A stretch of 64,000 bases of DNA, taken from the NCBI RefSeq assembly GCF_034670005.1, contig NZ_JAXMOH010000006.1:124001-188000 (forward strand), in the 5' to 3' direction. Numbering within the stretch: the first letter of the stretch is position 1; the number at the start of each line of letters is the position of its first letter. The stretch is from Thalassobius sp034670005 (GTDB lineage: Bacteria; Pseudomonadota; Alphaproteobacteria; Rhodobacterales; Rhodobacteraceae). The translations under genes were made by a program, and so were the position numbers. This document shows positions 17,077 through 25,855 of the stretch, piece after piece. The notes below the pieces were generated by a model. The model saw only the letters and a list, made by a program, of their open reading frames with translations. It did no database searches and was not told the DNA's origin.

Positions 17077-19014
17077 ATGTTTTCGACCCGTATTTTCATC
17101 CTGCTGGCGGCTTTCAGCTTTGTTTTGTTGCCTACAGTTCGTGTTGAGGCATCGGATATTCTCAAGGAATGGGACATCGCCGTCACCAGAGGCGCAGCTG
17201 CCGGCTATATTCCCGACGCCACCTGCGCCGAATGTCATCAGGACAAGGCGGAAAGCTTCAGCGAAATGGGGATGGCGAAAAGTTTCTACCGGCCATCGCC
17301 GGATAACGTCATCGAAGACTTTGACAATGCTCATTTCTTTCACGCGGCATCAAACCGCCATTATGAAATGCAGTTGCGCGATGGGACCTATTGGTTCACC
17401 CGCTATCAGCTGAATGAGGCGGGCGAACGGATTCATCTATTCGAACAGAAAGTCGATTGGATCCTCGGATCGGGCCATCATACCCGGGTGTATCTGTATC
17501 AGACCGCCAGCGGCGAACTGTTTCAGCTGCCGCTGGCCTGGTACAGTCAGGAGGGCGGCAAATGGGAAATGGCCCCGGGATTTGAATTTGCAGATCACCT
17601 AGGGGTCAACCGGTCGGTCCGGCAACGCTGCATGGCCTGTCACAACGCCTTTCCAGATGTTCCCGAAGGCAGCGACCGCCCCGGAATGCCCGAAGTTTTC
17701 CCGGCGCATCTGCCCGAAGGCATCGGTTGTCAGCGCTGTCACGGACCGGGGGCGGATCATGTCGAAAAGGTGCTGGGCGGCGAAAGCGAACTGGGAGACA
17801 TCCGCGCCGCCATCGTGCATCCGGGCAAGCTGCCGCAGACGCAGCTTTATGGCATTTGCTATGGCTGCCATATGCAGCCCAGCGTGGCGGTGACGCCGGA
17901 ACTGAGGCTTGGCCGCTCGGTGTATTCCTTCCGGCCCGGCCAAAGCTTGAGCGAATACAAAGTGTTTCTGGATATCGACGACGCCTTGCGGATGCGCGAC
18001 GACCGGTTCGACATCAATCACCATCCGTTCCGGTTGGAACAAAGCCGCTGTTTTATCGAAAGCAAGGGGCAACTGGGTTGTCTGAATTGTCACGACCCGC
18101 ATGTGAAAATCAAACCGGAAGAACGCGCCGAGCACTACCGGGCGGCTTGCCTGTCCTGTCATGAAACCGACGGGCAGGGCTTGCCTGTGATGCAAAGCGG
18201 TATGTTCCATCCTGATATAGCGCCCGATGCTGATTGCACCGCCTGCCACATGCCTGAACGCCGTACGCAGGATGTTATCCACGTCACCATGACGGATCAC
18301 CGGATCGTGCGCGACCCGGGGCCGCGGCAGTCGCTGACGCAGCCGCTCGCCAAGGTTCCTTCCGACGTCATCGAGGTCAGCCTGTTATATCCTGAAACAG
18401 GGCTTAGTGCCGCCGAAAAGCTGCTGGCCAAGGCCAATGGGGTTTTGGCCAATCAGAACTACAAGGCAGATTATGCGGCAGAGGCGATGGCGGATGTCAT
18501 GGCGTCTGGTGAGGTTTCGCATTATGAACCCTGGCTGTCTCTGTCGCGGGCTTACTACGAACAAAAAGCCTATGAGAAATCACTGGCGGCAGCACAGCAG
18601 GGGTTGGATTTGGCCCCGGATATCGCGCAGCTGCGATTGCAGCGGGCGGTCGCGGACTATGCTTTGGGGCGGCAGGAGGACGCAATTGCGCAGATGCAAG
18701 CGTTGATCGACGACCATCCCAATTACACCCATGCCCAATATGACCTTGCTGTCTTTTATTTTGGCACCGACCGTCTGGAGCAGGCACGGGAACAGGCGCT
18801 GCTGGTGACACAACTGCACCATACCCATTGGCAGGCATGGCGGCTTCTGGCCCGGATCGAGGCGCGTCAGGGCCATGCCGACGCGGCGATCACGGCTTAT
18901 CTGCGGGGGCTTGCCATTGAACCTGGGGCTGTGCGGATGCAGGAAGAGCTCCGCGCCGAACTGGAAAACACAGGCAGGTCAGAGCAGGCGCAGCAATACG
19001 AGGCTGCAAAGTAG
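17077..19014 (+). CDS. Seven-heme c-type cytochrome with C-terminal TPR domain
   Basis: The 645-aa secreted protein has a signal peptide (MFSTRIFILLAAFSFVLLPT) and seven CxxCH heme sites: CAECH (Cys50), CMACH (185), CQRCH (218), CYGCH (261), CLNCH (335), CLSCH (358) and CTACH (387). Residues from about 410 to 640 form tetratricopeptide-like helix pairs (ALGRQEDAIAQMQALIDDHPNY, ARQGHADAAITAYLRGLAIEP). The layout is that of multiheme cytochromes of the cytochrome c554/nitrite-reductase-like superfamily with a TPR tail. AAGG six bases before 17077 sets the start. No partner quinol dehydrogenase is adjacent, so the electron donor and acceptor are unknown. Confidence 0.88.
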   Translation: MFSTRIFILLAAFSFVLLPTVRVEASDILKEWDIAVTRGAAAGYIPDATCAECHQDKAESFSEMGMAKSFYRPSPDNVIEDFDNAHFFHAASNRHYEMQLRDGTYWFTRYQLNEAGERIHLFEQKVDWILGSGHHTRVYLYQTASGELFQLPLAWYSQEGGKWEMAPGFEFADHLGVNRSVRQRCMACHNAFPDVPEGSDRPGMPEVFPAHLPEGIGCQRCHGPGADHVEKVLGGESELGDIRAAIVHPGKLPQTQLYGICYGCHMQPSVAVTPELRLGRSVYSFRPGQSLSEYKVFLDIDDALRMRDDRFDINHHPFRLEQSRCFIESKGQLGCLNCHDPHVKIKPEERAEHYRAACLSCHETDGQGLPVMQSGMFHPDIAPDADCTACHMPERRTQDVIHVTMTDHRIVRDPGPRQSLTQPLAKVPSDVIEVSLLYPETGLSAAEKLLAKANGVLANQNYKADYAAEAMADVMASGEVSHYEPWLSLSRAYYEQKAYEKSLAAAQQGLDLAPDIAQLRLQRAVADYALGRQEDAIAQMQALIDDHPNYTHAQYDLAVFYFGTDRLEQAREQALLVTQLHHTHWQAWRLLARIEARQGHADAAITAYLRGLAIEPGAVRMQEELRAELENTGRSEQAQQYEAAK

Positions 19015-19178
19015 AACCAAGCTTTCGTGCGCCTGACCCTGAACGACGCGCAGGGAACCGGCCCGCCCTGCGTACCGGTCCATCTGTTCCCTGAATGCTC
19101 TATTCCCAGCCGGGGAGTTTCAGAGCCGAAGCCTATCATGAGCCGGAAATCGGGAACGGATTCAATTCAGGCACCGTT

Positions 19179-19481
19179 CTAGACAGCGCTGTCTTCGTCC
19201 TTGCCTTCTTCTTCGCGGACGATTTCGATCTTAACTTTGGTCGCAAAAGCGGCAATTGCGCCGATGATTGCCAGCACCGGAGCGGCAAGCACAACAACAC
19301 CCCCGGCAATCGCACCCACCGACAGCGGAATGTCGACAGCAACGTCGCCATCAGGTTCGATGATGCGCACACGGCGCACCTGAGCCTCGGCGGCCAGATC
19401 CTTGATCTTGGCGATCAAAGCGTCGCTGGAAATTTCGATTTCTTCTTTCCAGGTTTTCTTGTCTTTGGAGTCTTCGGTCAT
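19179..19481 (-). CDS. DUF4342-family protein
   Basis: The 100-aa product begins MTEDSKDKKTWKEEIEISSD and has the family pattern: a charged helix (ALIAKIKDLAAEAQVRRVRI), a short beta hairpin (IIEPDGDVAVDIPLSVGAIAGG) and a hydrophobic segment (LAAPVLAIIGAIAAFAT), ending in an acidic tail. DUF4342 proteins are small, probably membrane-associated, and have no assigned function. A longer frame begins at 19550, but it runs through the hairpin between this gene and prpE. Confidence 0.8.
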   Translation of the reverse strand: MTEDSKDKKTWKEEIEISSDALIAKIKDLAAEAQVRRVRIIEPDGDVAVDIPLSVGAIAGGVVVLAAPVLAIIGAIAAFATKVKIEIVREEEGKDEDSAV

Positions 19482-19507
19482 CTTCGTAGCCTCTGATTGA
19501 ACGAAAC

Positions 19508-19543
19508 AAGCCCAGACTACCCTATTGGGCGGGGTCTGGGCTT
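19508..19543 (-). terminator. Hairpin downstream of prpE
   Basis: A 10-bp perfect inverted repeat (AAGCCCAGAC at 19508-19517, GTCTGGGCTT at 19534-19543) lies between prpE and the DUF4342 gene. On the minus strand only a short TGTTTCGTT stretch follows, so termination is plausible but weak. Confidence 0.45.
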
Positions 19544-19566
19544 GATTCAAATCAGATCAGGCACGT

Positions 19567-21459
19567 TTACGCCGTGGCATAGCCGATGGTCTGCAGCGCA
19601 TCCTTGATTTCATCCAGGATCGCCGGGTCGTCGATGGTGGCGGGCAGTTTGAAATCCTTGCCGTCGGCGATCGAAACCATGGTGCCGCGCAGGATCTTGC
19701 CCGACCGGGTTTTCGGCAGCCGGTCCACCACCAGGGCCAGCTTGAACGCAGCAACCGGGCCGATCTTTTCCCGCACCAGCTTGACCACTTCCTTGATCAC
19801 CTCTTCGTGTGGACGGTTCGACCCGGCGTTGAGGCACAGGAAACCGACCGGAAGCTGTCCCTTCAGGTCGTCGCTTACGCCGATCACGGCGCATTCGGCA
19901 ACATCCGGGTGGCTGGCCAGCACTTCTTCCATGCCGCCCGTCGAAAGCCGGTGGCCGGCCACATTGATCACGTCATCGGTGCGCGCCATGATGTAGAGGT
20001 AGCCGTCTTCGTCTTTGTAGCCGGCATCGCCGGTTTCATAGTGGCCTGGGAAACTGTTCAGGTAGGATTTGCGGAACCGGTCTTCGGCATTCCACAGCGT
20101 TGGCAAAGTGCCCGGTGGCAGCGGCAGCGGGGTCACGATCGCACCCAGTTCGCCCGGCGGCAATTCCTTGCCGCCATCGTCGAGGATCTTCATGTCATAT
20201 CCGGGCATCGCCACACCGGGCGACCCCAGTTTGACATCCATCAGCTCGATCCCAACCGGGTTGGCTACCGCAGGATAGCCCAGCTCGGTCTGCCACCAGT
20301 GGTCGATCACCGGCACGCCTAGCTGATCCTGCGCCCAGACGATGGTGTCCGGATCGGCACGTTCACCAGCCAGGTAGACCGTTTGCAGGCAGCTGAGATC
20401 GTACTTGCCGATGAACTCGCCCTTGGGGTCTTCGCGCTTCACGGCACGAAACGCTGTGGGGGCTGTGAAGAAGCTTTTGACTTTATGTTCGGAAATCACC
20501 CGCCAGAATGTACCGGCATCGGGGGTGCCGACCGGCTTGCCTTCGAACACGATGGTGGTGTTGCCGTGGATCAGAGGGCCATAGCAAATATAGCTGTGCC
20601 CGACGACCCAGCCCACATCGGAGGCCGCCCAGAAAACATCGCCCGGATCGACATTGTAGACGTTTTTCATCGTCCAGTTCAGCGCGACCAGATGGCCCGC
20701 GGTGGGGCGGATGACCCCCTTGGGTTGCCCGGTGGTTCCAGAGGTGTAGAGGATATAGGCGGGATGATCGCCCTCGACCGGCACGCAATCGGCCGGATCA
20801 GTGCCATACTGGAAGCCGTGCCAGTTGTAATCGCGGCCCTCTACCAATTCGGCCACTTCGTTTTCGCGCTGGAAAATCACGGTGAAGTCGGGCTTGTGTT
20901 CGGCCAGATCGATCGCCTCGTCGAGCAGAGGTTTGTAATGCACCACGCGGCCCGGTTCGATGCCGCAAGAGGCAGCGATGATGCATTTCGGGGTGGCGTC
21001 GTCGATCCTGACTGCCAATTCGTTGCTGGCGAAGCCACCAAAGACCACCGAATGGATCGCGCCCAGACGGGAACAGGCCAGCATCGCTTCCAGCGCTTCG
21101 GGGATCATCGGCATGTAGATGATGACGCGATCGCCTTTTTCGATCCCCTTGGCACGCAGAGCACCGGCAAGGCTTGCTACGCGATTGCGCAGCTCGACAT
21201 AGGTGATCCATTTTTTCGATCCCGTGACCGGGCTGTCATGGATGATGGCGACCTGATCACCACGACCGTTTTCAACATGACGGTCGACCGCGTTCCAGCA
21301 GGTGTTGACCCGGGTGTCCTTGAACCATTCGTAGAGAGGGGCATTTTCATCTGACAGCGCCTTGGTTGGTGCCTTGTCCCAGTCGATCTCTTGCGCGGCT
21401 TCGAGCCAGAACGCATCGGGATCCTTCTGCCAGCCTTGGTAAACGTCTTTATACGACAT
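19567..21459 (-). CDS. prpE: Propionyl-CoA synthetase (propionate--CoA ligase)
   Basis: The enzyme activates propionate with ATP and CoA. The 630-aa protein is an acetyl-CoA-synthetase-like adenylate former with YILYTSGTTGQPKGV, the WWQTE motif (PVIDHWWQTELGYPAV), DVINVAGHRLSTGGMEE and the acetylatable lysine motif KTRSGKILRGT near residue 587. The N terminus (MSYKDVYQGWQKDPDAFW) and overall length fit the PrpE subgroup rather than Acs. The start is fixed by AGGAGGAGG. It lies downstream of the maeB stop, and a cluster of TTTGCAAA boxes fills its upstream region. Confidence 0.9.
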   Translation of the reverse strand: MSYKDVYQGWQKDPDAFWLEAAQEIDWDKAPTKALSDENAPLYEWFKDTRVNTCWNAVDRHVENGRGDQVAIIHDSPVTGSKKWITYVELRNRVASLAGALRAKGIEKGDRVIIYMPMIPEALEAMLACSRLGAIHSVVFGGFASNELAVRIDDATPKCIIAASCGIEPGRVVHYKPLLDEAIDLAEHKPDFTVIFQRENEVAELVEGRDYNWHGFQYGTDPADCVPVEGDHPAYILYTSGTTGQPKGVIRPTAGHLVALNWTMKNVYNVDPGDVFWAASDVGWVVGHSYICYGPLIHGNTTIVFEGKPVGTPDAGTFWRVISEHKVKSFFTAPTAFRAVKREDPKGEFIGKYDLSCLQTVYLAGERADPDTIVWAQDQLGVPVIDHWWQTELGYPAVANPVGIELMDVKLGSPGVAMPGYDMKILDDGGKELPPGELGAIVTPLPLPPGTLPTLWNAEDRFRKSYLNSFPGHYETGDAGYKDEDGYLYIMARTDDVINVAGHRLSTGGMEEVLASHPDVAECAVIGVSDDLKGQLPVGFLCLNAGSNRPHEEVIKEVVKLVREKIGPVAAFKLALVVDRLPKTRSGKILRGTMVSIADGKDFKLPATIDDPAILDEIKDALQTIGYATA

Positions 21460-21556
21460 CACGTGCCTCCTCCTGAAGTGTTGCAACAGGTGTATCGGAG
21501 CGGTCAGATTCTTCGCAAGCGCGTTACCGGTCACAGCGACCGTTTTACGCAGAAAA

Positions 21557-21653
21557 TTTGCAGAATTGGCGAAATTCGCTTAGCAAAGTTTGCAAACCAT
21601 TGCAAAATATACCGAAAAACGGGGCGATATAGTCAAATTTGCAAAATTAGCAG
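21557..21653 (-). promoter_or_regulatory. Cluster of TTTGCAAA-type operator boxes upstream of prpE
   Basis: Within about 100 bp there are TTTGCAGA (21557-21564), TTAGCAAA (21580-21587), TTTGCAAA (21589-21596), ATTGCAAA (21599-21606) and TTTGCAAA (21638-21645). In Rhodobacter sphaeroides the short-chain fatty acyl-CoA regulator PccR binds a tandem TTTGCAAA-N4-TTTGCAAA motif at propionyl-CoA carboxylase genes. The same half-site in front of a propionyl-CoA synthetase suggests ScfR-type control. The spacing here is N2 rather than N4 for the best pair. Confidence 0.65.
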
Positions 21654-21690
21654 ACTCGGTCGGGCGTCTGGTCGCCCGACCTTGTGTCGG

Positions 21691-23970
21691 TCAACCGTAA
21701 TGCGCCACCGGGGTTCCGGCGATGGCAGCCATGTTCAGCAACCCGCGCGCTGTGATCGAAGGGGCCACGATATGGGCGCGGTTGCCCATACCCATCAGGA
21801 TCGGCCCGACCTCCAATCCGTTCGCACGCATTTTCAGGATGTTGCGCACACCCGAGGCCGCGTCGGCATGGGCAAAGACCAAAACATTGGCAGCCCCCTG
21901 CAGCCGCGAATTGGGGAAGATCCGGTGGCACAAGTCCGGGTCCAGCGCCGATTCCACGTTCATTTCGCCCTCATAGGTGAAATCGCGCGGTCTGCTGTCC
22001 AGGATCGACAGCGCCTCGCGCAGGCGTTTGCCCGACCCTTCGCTGTGATTGCCGAATTGCGATTGCGAACACAGCGCGACCTTGGGGTCCAGCCCGAACC
22101 GACGCACATGGCGGGCAGCACCTTCGGCGATCCGTGCGATGTTGTCCGGGCTGGGCAGTTCATGCACTTGGGTATCGGCGATGAAAAGCGGCCCGTCTTC
22201 GAGGATCATCAGCGATAGCGCCCCATGCGGCGACAGGGCGTCACTGCCGAGAATCTGGGTGATGTAATTCAGGTGCCAGCGGTATTCGCCAAAGGTGCCG
22301 CAGATCAGGCTGTCCGCATCGCCCCGATGGACCGCCACCGCGCCAATTGCGGTGGTGTTGGTGCGCATGATCGCTTTGGCCAGATCCGGGGTAACGCCCC
22401 GACGCTGCATCAATTCGTGATAGGATTGCCAGTATTCGCGGTAGCGGGAATCACTTTCAGGGTTCACTACTTCGAAATCGCGATCCGGGCGGATGGTCAA
22501 ACCGGCGCGTTCGCAGCGGCTTTCGATGACCTCGGGGCGACCGATCAGGATCGGGGTTTCGGTGGTTTCCTCGAGCACTGCCTGGGCGGTGCGCAGCACC
22601 CGTTCATCTTCGCCCTCGGCAAAAACGATGCGGCGCGACGCGGCACGGGCGGCTTCGAATACCGGCCGCATCAGCAGGGCGGATTTGAACACTGACTGGT
22701 GCAGCCGGTGTTTGTAGGCGTCCAGATCGTAGATCGGTTTTGTGGCGACGCCGCTGTCCATCGCCGCCTTGGCAACCGACGCGGACACCACGCCCACCAG
22801 ACGCGGATCGAAGGGTTTCGGGATCAGGTAGTCGGCACCGAAGGTCAGCTGTTCACCCTTATAGGCTTCGGCAGCTTCGGCGCTGGTGGTGGCGCGGGCC
22901 AGTTCGGCAATACCCGCGACGCAGGCCAGCGACATGTCGTCGTTGATTTCGGTGGCGCCGACATCCAGCGCACCGCGAAAGATGAAAGGGAAACACAGGA
23001 CGTTATTGACCTGATTGGGAAAATCCGACCGGCCGGTGGCGATGATTGCATCAGGGGCGACCGCACGGACATCGTCCGGCATGATTTCAGGGGTCGGATT
23101 GGCCAGCGCAAAGACGATCGGTCGTTTGGTCATCTTGGCGACCATTTCGGGCGTCAGCACACCGGGGCCGGACAGGCCGAGGAACATATCGGCCGCCTCG
23201 ATCACGTCATCCAGGGTGCGTTTGTCGCTCGACTGGGCAAAGTTCGCTTTCTGCGGCGTCATGTCCTCGGTGCGGCTCTGATAGACCAGCCCGTGAATGT
23301 CGCAAAGCCAGACATTTTCCCGTTTCACCCCCAGCTTCAGCAGCATGTTCAGGCAGGCGATCCCCGCCGCGCCGCCCCCGGTGGAAACGATCTTGATATC
23401 CTCGAAGCGTTTGCCCGCCACTCTGAGCGCGTTGGTGGCGGCAGCCCCGACCACGATGGCGGTGCCGTGCTGATCGTCGTGGAAAACGGGGATGTTCATT
23501 CGTTCGCGGCAAAGCTTTTCGACGATAAAGCAATCGGGGGCTTTGATGTCTTCGAGGTTGATTGCGCCAAACGTGGGCCCCAGAGCGCAGACGATATCGG
23601 CCAGTTTTTCCGGGTCGGGTTCGTCCACTTCGATGTCGAAACAGTCGATATTGGCGAATTTCTTGAACAGGACCGCCTTGCCTTCCATCACCGGTTTCGA
23701 GGCCAGCGCGCCGATATTGCCCAGCCCCAGCACGGCGGTGCCGTTCGACACAACTGCTACCAGATTGCCGCGCGCGGTGTAGCGGCTGGCATTGGTTGGG
23801 TCTGCCTTGATTTCCAGACAGGCTTCGGCCACGCCGGGACTGTAGGCAAGGCTGAGATCGCGGCCATTGGCCAGAGGTTTTGTCGCGCGGACCTCAAGCT
23901 TACCCGGTTTGGGAAATTCGTGATAAGCAAGCGCCGACTGACGCAGCGATGGGTTCTGATTATCGGTCAT
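21691..23970 (-). CDS. maeB: NADP-dependent malic enzyme with phosphotransacetylase-like C-terminal domain
   Basis: The enzyme decarboxylates malate to pyruvate with NADP+. The 759-aa protein has an N-terminal malic enzyme domain (PLANGRDLSLAYSPGVAEAC, NIPVFHDDQHGTAIVV, NAD(P) site VSTGGGAAGIACLNML) to about residue 430, and a C-terminal phosphotransacetylase-like domain (RIVFAEGEDERVLRTAQAVL, LSLMILEDGPLFIADTQVHE). The C-terminal domain in MaeB proteins is thought to be regulatory, responding to acetyl-CoA. It lies upstream of prpE with a 231-bp gap. Confidence 0.95.
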   Translation of the reverse strand: MTDNQNPSLRQSALAYHEFPKPGKLEVRATKPLANGRDLSLAYSPGVAEACLEIKADPTNASRYTARGNLVAVVSNGTAVLGLGNIGALASKPVMEGKAVLFKKFANIDCFDIEVDEPDPEKLADIVCALGPTFGAINLEDIKAPDCFIVEKLCRERMNIPVFHDDQHGTAIVVGAAATNALRVAGKRFEDIKIVSTGGGAAGIACLNMLLKLGVKRENVWLCDIHGLVYQSRTEDMTPQKANFAQSSDKRTLDDVIEAADMFLGLSGPGVLTPEMVAKMTKRPIVFALANPTPEIMPDDVRAVAPDAIIATGRSDFPNQVNNVLCFPFIFRGALDVGATEINDDMSLACVAGIAELARATTSAEAAEAYKGEQLTFGADYLIPKPFDPRLVGVVSASVAKAAMDSGVATKPIYDLDAYKHRLHQSVFKSALLMRPVFEAARAASRRIVFAEGEDERVLRTAQAVLEETTETPILIGRPEVIESRCERAGLTIRPDRDFEVVNPESDSRYREYWQSYHELMQRRGVTPDLAKAIMRTNTTAIGAVAVHRGDADSLICGTFGEYRWHLNYITQILGSDALSPHGALSLMILEDGPLFIADTQVHELPSPDNIARIAEGAARHVRRFGLDPKVALCSQSQFGNHSEGSGKRLREALSILDSRPRDFTYEGEMNVESALDPDLCHRIFPNSRLQGAANVLVFAHADAASGVRNILKMRANGLEVGPILMGMGNRAHIVAPSITARGLLNMAAIAGTPVAHYG

Positions 23971-23989
23971 GGGGCTCCTCCGGTCCGGT

Positions 23990-24007
23990 TAGTTTAGTGT
24001 TAAACTA
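23990..24007. promoter_or_regulatory. Palindromic operator candidate upstream of maeB
   Basis: TAGTTTA-GTGT-TAAACTA is a 7-bp perfect inverted repeat with a 4-bp spacer, 20 bp before the maeB start codon. The position would block transcription or translation start if bound. The regulator is not identifiable from the sequence. Confidence 0.45.
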
Positions 24008-24152
24008 TTATTTTGCAGGATGAAACCCGTTGTTTTTAGGTTGTTGGCAGGCTGATGCTTGCAAATGGTGGCGCGTCAGGCCAGAGTTTTCCAAACGGTC
24101 AAAAGGGTCTGCGGGCCGAAACCGGTTTGCATAACGTTCAGGAGGTATCGGA

Positions 24153-24545
24153 ATGTCATTGCTGGATGCGGCGCGAGATGTGCGCGAACGGGCTTATGCA
24201 CCTTATTCGAATTTCAAGGTCGGCGCGGCGGTGCGGTCGAAATCGGGAACGATTTTCCAGGGTTGCAACGTGGAAAATGCCGCCTATCCCGAAGGGACCT
24301 GTGCCGAAGCGGGCGCTATCGCGGCGATGATCGCATCCGGCGAAACCGAGCTGGTCGAGGTCTGCGTGATCGCGGATGCAGAGACCCCTGTGACCCCCTG
24401 TGGCGGGTGTCGTCAGAAGCTGGCGGAATTTGGCAAGGGAGAGGTGACTGTGCGCATGGCGACGCTTGACGGACCGGAAATGACCATGACACTGGCCGAG
24501 CTGCTGCCCGGAGCCTTCCACAAAAGCCAGATGGATCGGAGCTGA
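24153..24545 (+). CDS. cdd: Cytidine deaminase
   Basis: Cdd converts (deoxy)cytidine to (deoxy)uridine. The 130-aa homotetrameric-type protein contains the zinc motifs CAEAGAIAAMI (catalytic CAE) and PCGGCRQKL, plus the substrate motif FKVGAAV and NVENAAYPEGTC. The start is set by AGGAGG. It is the first gene of a five-gene nucleoside salvage operon reading to 28684. Confidence 0.96.
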   Translation: MSLLDAARDVRERAYAPYSNFKVGAAVRSKSGTIFQGCNVENAAYPEGTCAEAGAIAAMIASGETELVEVCVIADAETPVTPCGGCRQKLAEFGKGEVTVRMATLDGPEMTMTLAELLPGAFHKSQMDRS

Positions 24546-24550
24546 GAGCC

Positions 24551-25855
24551 ATGGATGCCCGTGCTATCATCGTCAAAGTCCGCGACCGTCAGCCGGTCAC
24601 GCAGGAAGAACTGAACTGGTTCGCGCAAGGTCTGGCGGATCATGGCGTCAGTGACGCGCAGGCTGGGGCTTTTGCGATGGCCGCGCTGCTGAATGGGCTG
24701 GGGGAAAAAGGCAGGGTCGAGCTGACCCTTGCGATGCGCGATTCCGGCGATGTGATGCGCTGGGAAATGGACAAGCCGGTGCTGGACAAACATTCCACTG
24801 GCGGGGTCGGCGATTGTGTCAGCCTGATACTCGCTCCGGCGCTGGCGATGTGCGGGGCCTATGTGCCGATGATTTCGGGGCGCGGGTTGGGCCATACCGG
24901 CGGCACGCTGGACAAGCTGGAAGCGATCCCGGGCTATCGCACCGACCTCGACGAGACACAGTTTCGCAAAGTGGTGGGGCAGGTGGGTTGTGCCATTGTT
25001 TCAGCCAGCGGCGATATCGCCCCGGCGGACAAACGGCTTTATGCGGTGCGCGATATCAGCGGTACAGTCGAAAGCCTTGATCTGATCACCGCATCGATTC
25101 TGTCCAAGAAGCTGGCCGCCGGTCTGGAAGGGCTGGTGCTGGATGTGAAGGTCGGCACCGGCGCGTTCATGAAAAATGCCGAGGATGCACGCGCCTTGGC
25201 GCAGGCTTTGGTCAGTACCGCCAATGCTGCGGGATGTCAGACCTCGGCCCTGATCACCGATATGAACCAACCGCTGGCCCCCGATTTGGGCAATGCGCTC
25301 GAAGTGGCAAGCTCGATGCGGGTTCTGACCGGACAGGTTCAGGGCCGCTTGCTGGATTTGACGGCGCAACTGGGTGGGGTGGCGTTGGCCAATGCCGGAC
25401 TGGCCGGGGATGCCGAGGCTGGGGCGGAACAGATCGCCAAGGTTGTCGCCGATGGCAGCGCGGCAGACTGTTTCGGCCGTATGGTAGCGGCGCAGGGCGG
25501 GCCGGTGCAATTCGTCGAAAATTGGCAGCGGTTCCTTCCCGAAGCTCCGGTGATCCGTGAAGTGGTTACTACGAAGGATGGATATATTTCTGCAATGGAC
25601 GGTCAGGCACTGGGGCTGGCCGTGGTCGGGCTGGGCGGCGGACGTCAGGTGGAAAGCGATGTGGTGGACCCGGCGGTGGGCATATCCGATATGCTGCCCC
25701 TCGGCACCAAGGTGCAGAAAGGCCAGCCTCTGGCGCGGATTCATGCCGCGCGTGAAGAGGCGGCGGATGTCGCCTGTAAATCCGTGCTGGGGGCTGTAAC
25801 CCTGTCGTCCAAGGCCCCCGAGCTGCCGCCGCTTGTGCATGAAAGGATTGGCTGA
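24551..25855 (+). CDS. deoA: Thymidine phosphorylase
   Basis: DeoA cleaves thymidine (and deoxyuridine) with phosphate to the base and deoxyribose-1-phosphate. The 434-aa protein shows the family signature SGRGLGHTGGTLDKLEAIPG, the phosphate site DKHSTGGVGD and VKVGTGAFM. It starts 5 bp after cdd and its TGA overlaps the deoB ATG (TGATG), so the genes are coupled. Confidence 0.97.
   Translation: MDARAIIVKVRDRQPVTQEELNWFAQGLADHGVSDAQAGAFAMAALLNGLGEKGRVELTLAMRDSGDVMRWEMDKPVLDKHSTGGVGDCVSLILAPALAMCGAYVPMISGRGLGHTGGTLDKLEAIPGYRTDLDETQFRKVVGQVGCAIVSASGDIAPADKRLYAVRDISGTVESLDLITASILSKKLAAGLEGLVLDVKVGTGAFMKNAEDARALAQALVSTANAAGCQTSALITDMNQPLAPDLGNALEVASSMRVLTGQVQGRLLDLTAQLGGVALANAGLAGDAEAGAEQIAKVVADGSAADCFGRMVAAQGGPVQFVENWQRFLPEAPVIREVVTTKDGYISAMDGQALGLAVVGLGGGRQVESDVVDPAVGISDMLPLGTKVQKGQPLARIHAAREEAADVACKSVLGAVTLSSKAPELPPLVHERIG

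Noticed and set aside
20383..21354. 323-aa plus-strand reading frame over prpE
   Set aside because: Antisense shadow of the coding strand with no family features.
22699..23997. 432-aa plus-strand reading frame over maeB
   Set aside because: Antisense shadow; maeB has full malic-enzyme and phosphotransacetylase motifs.
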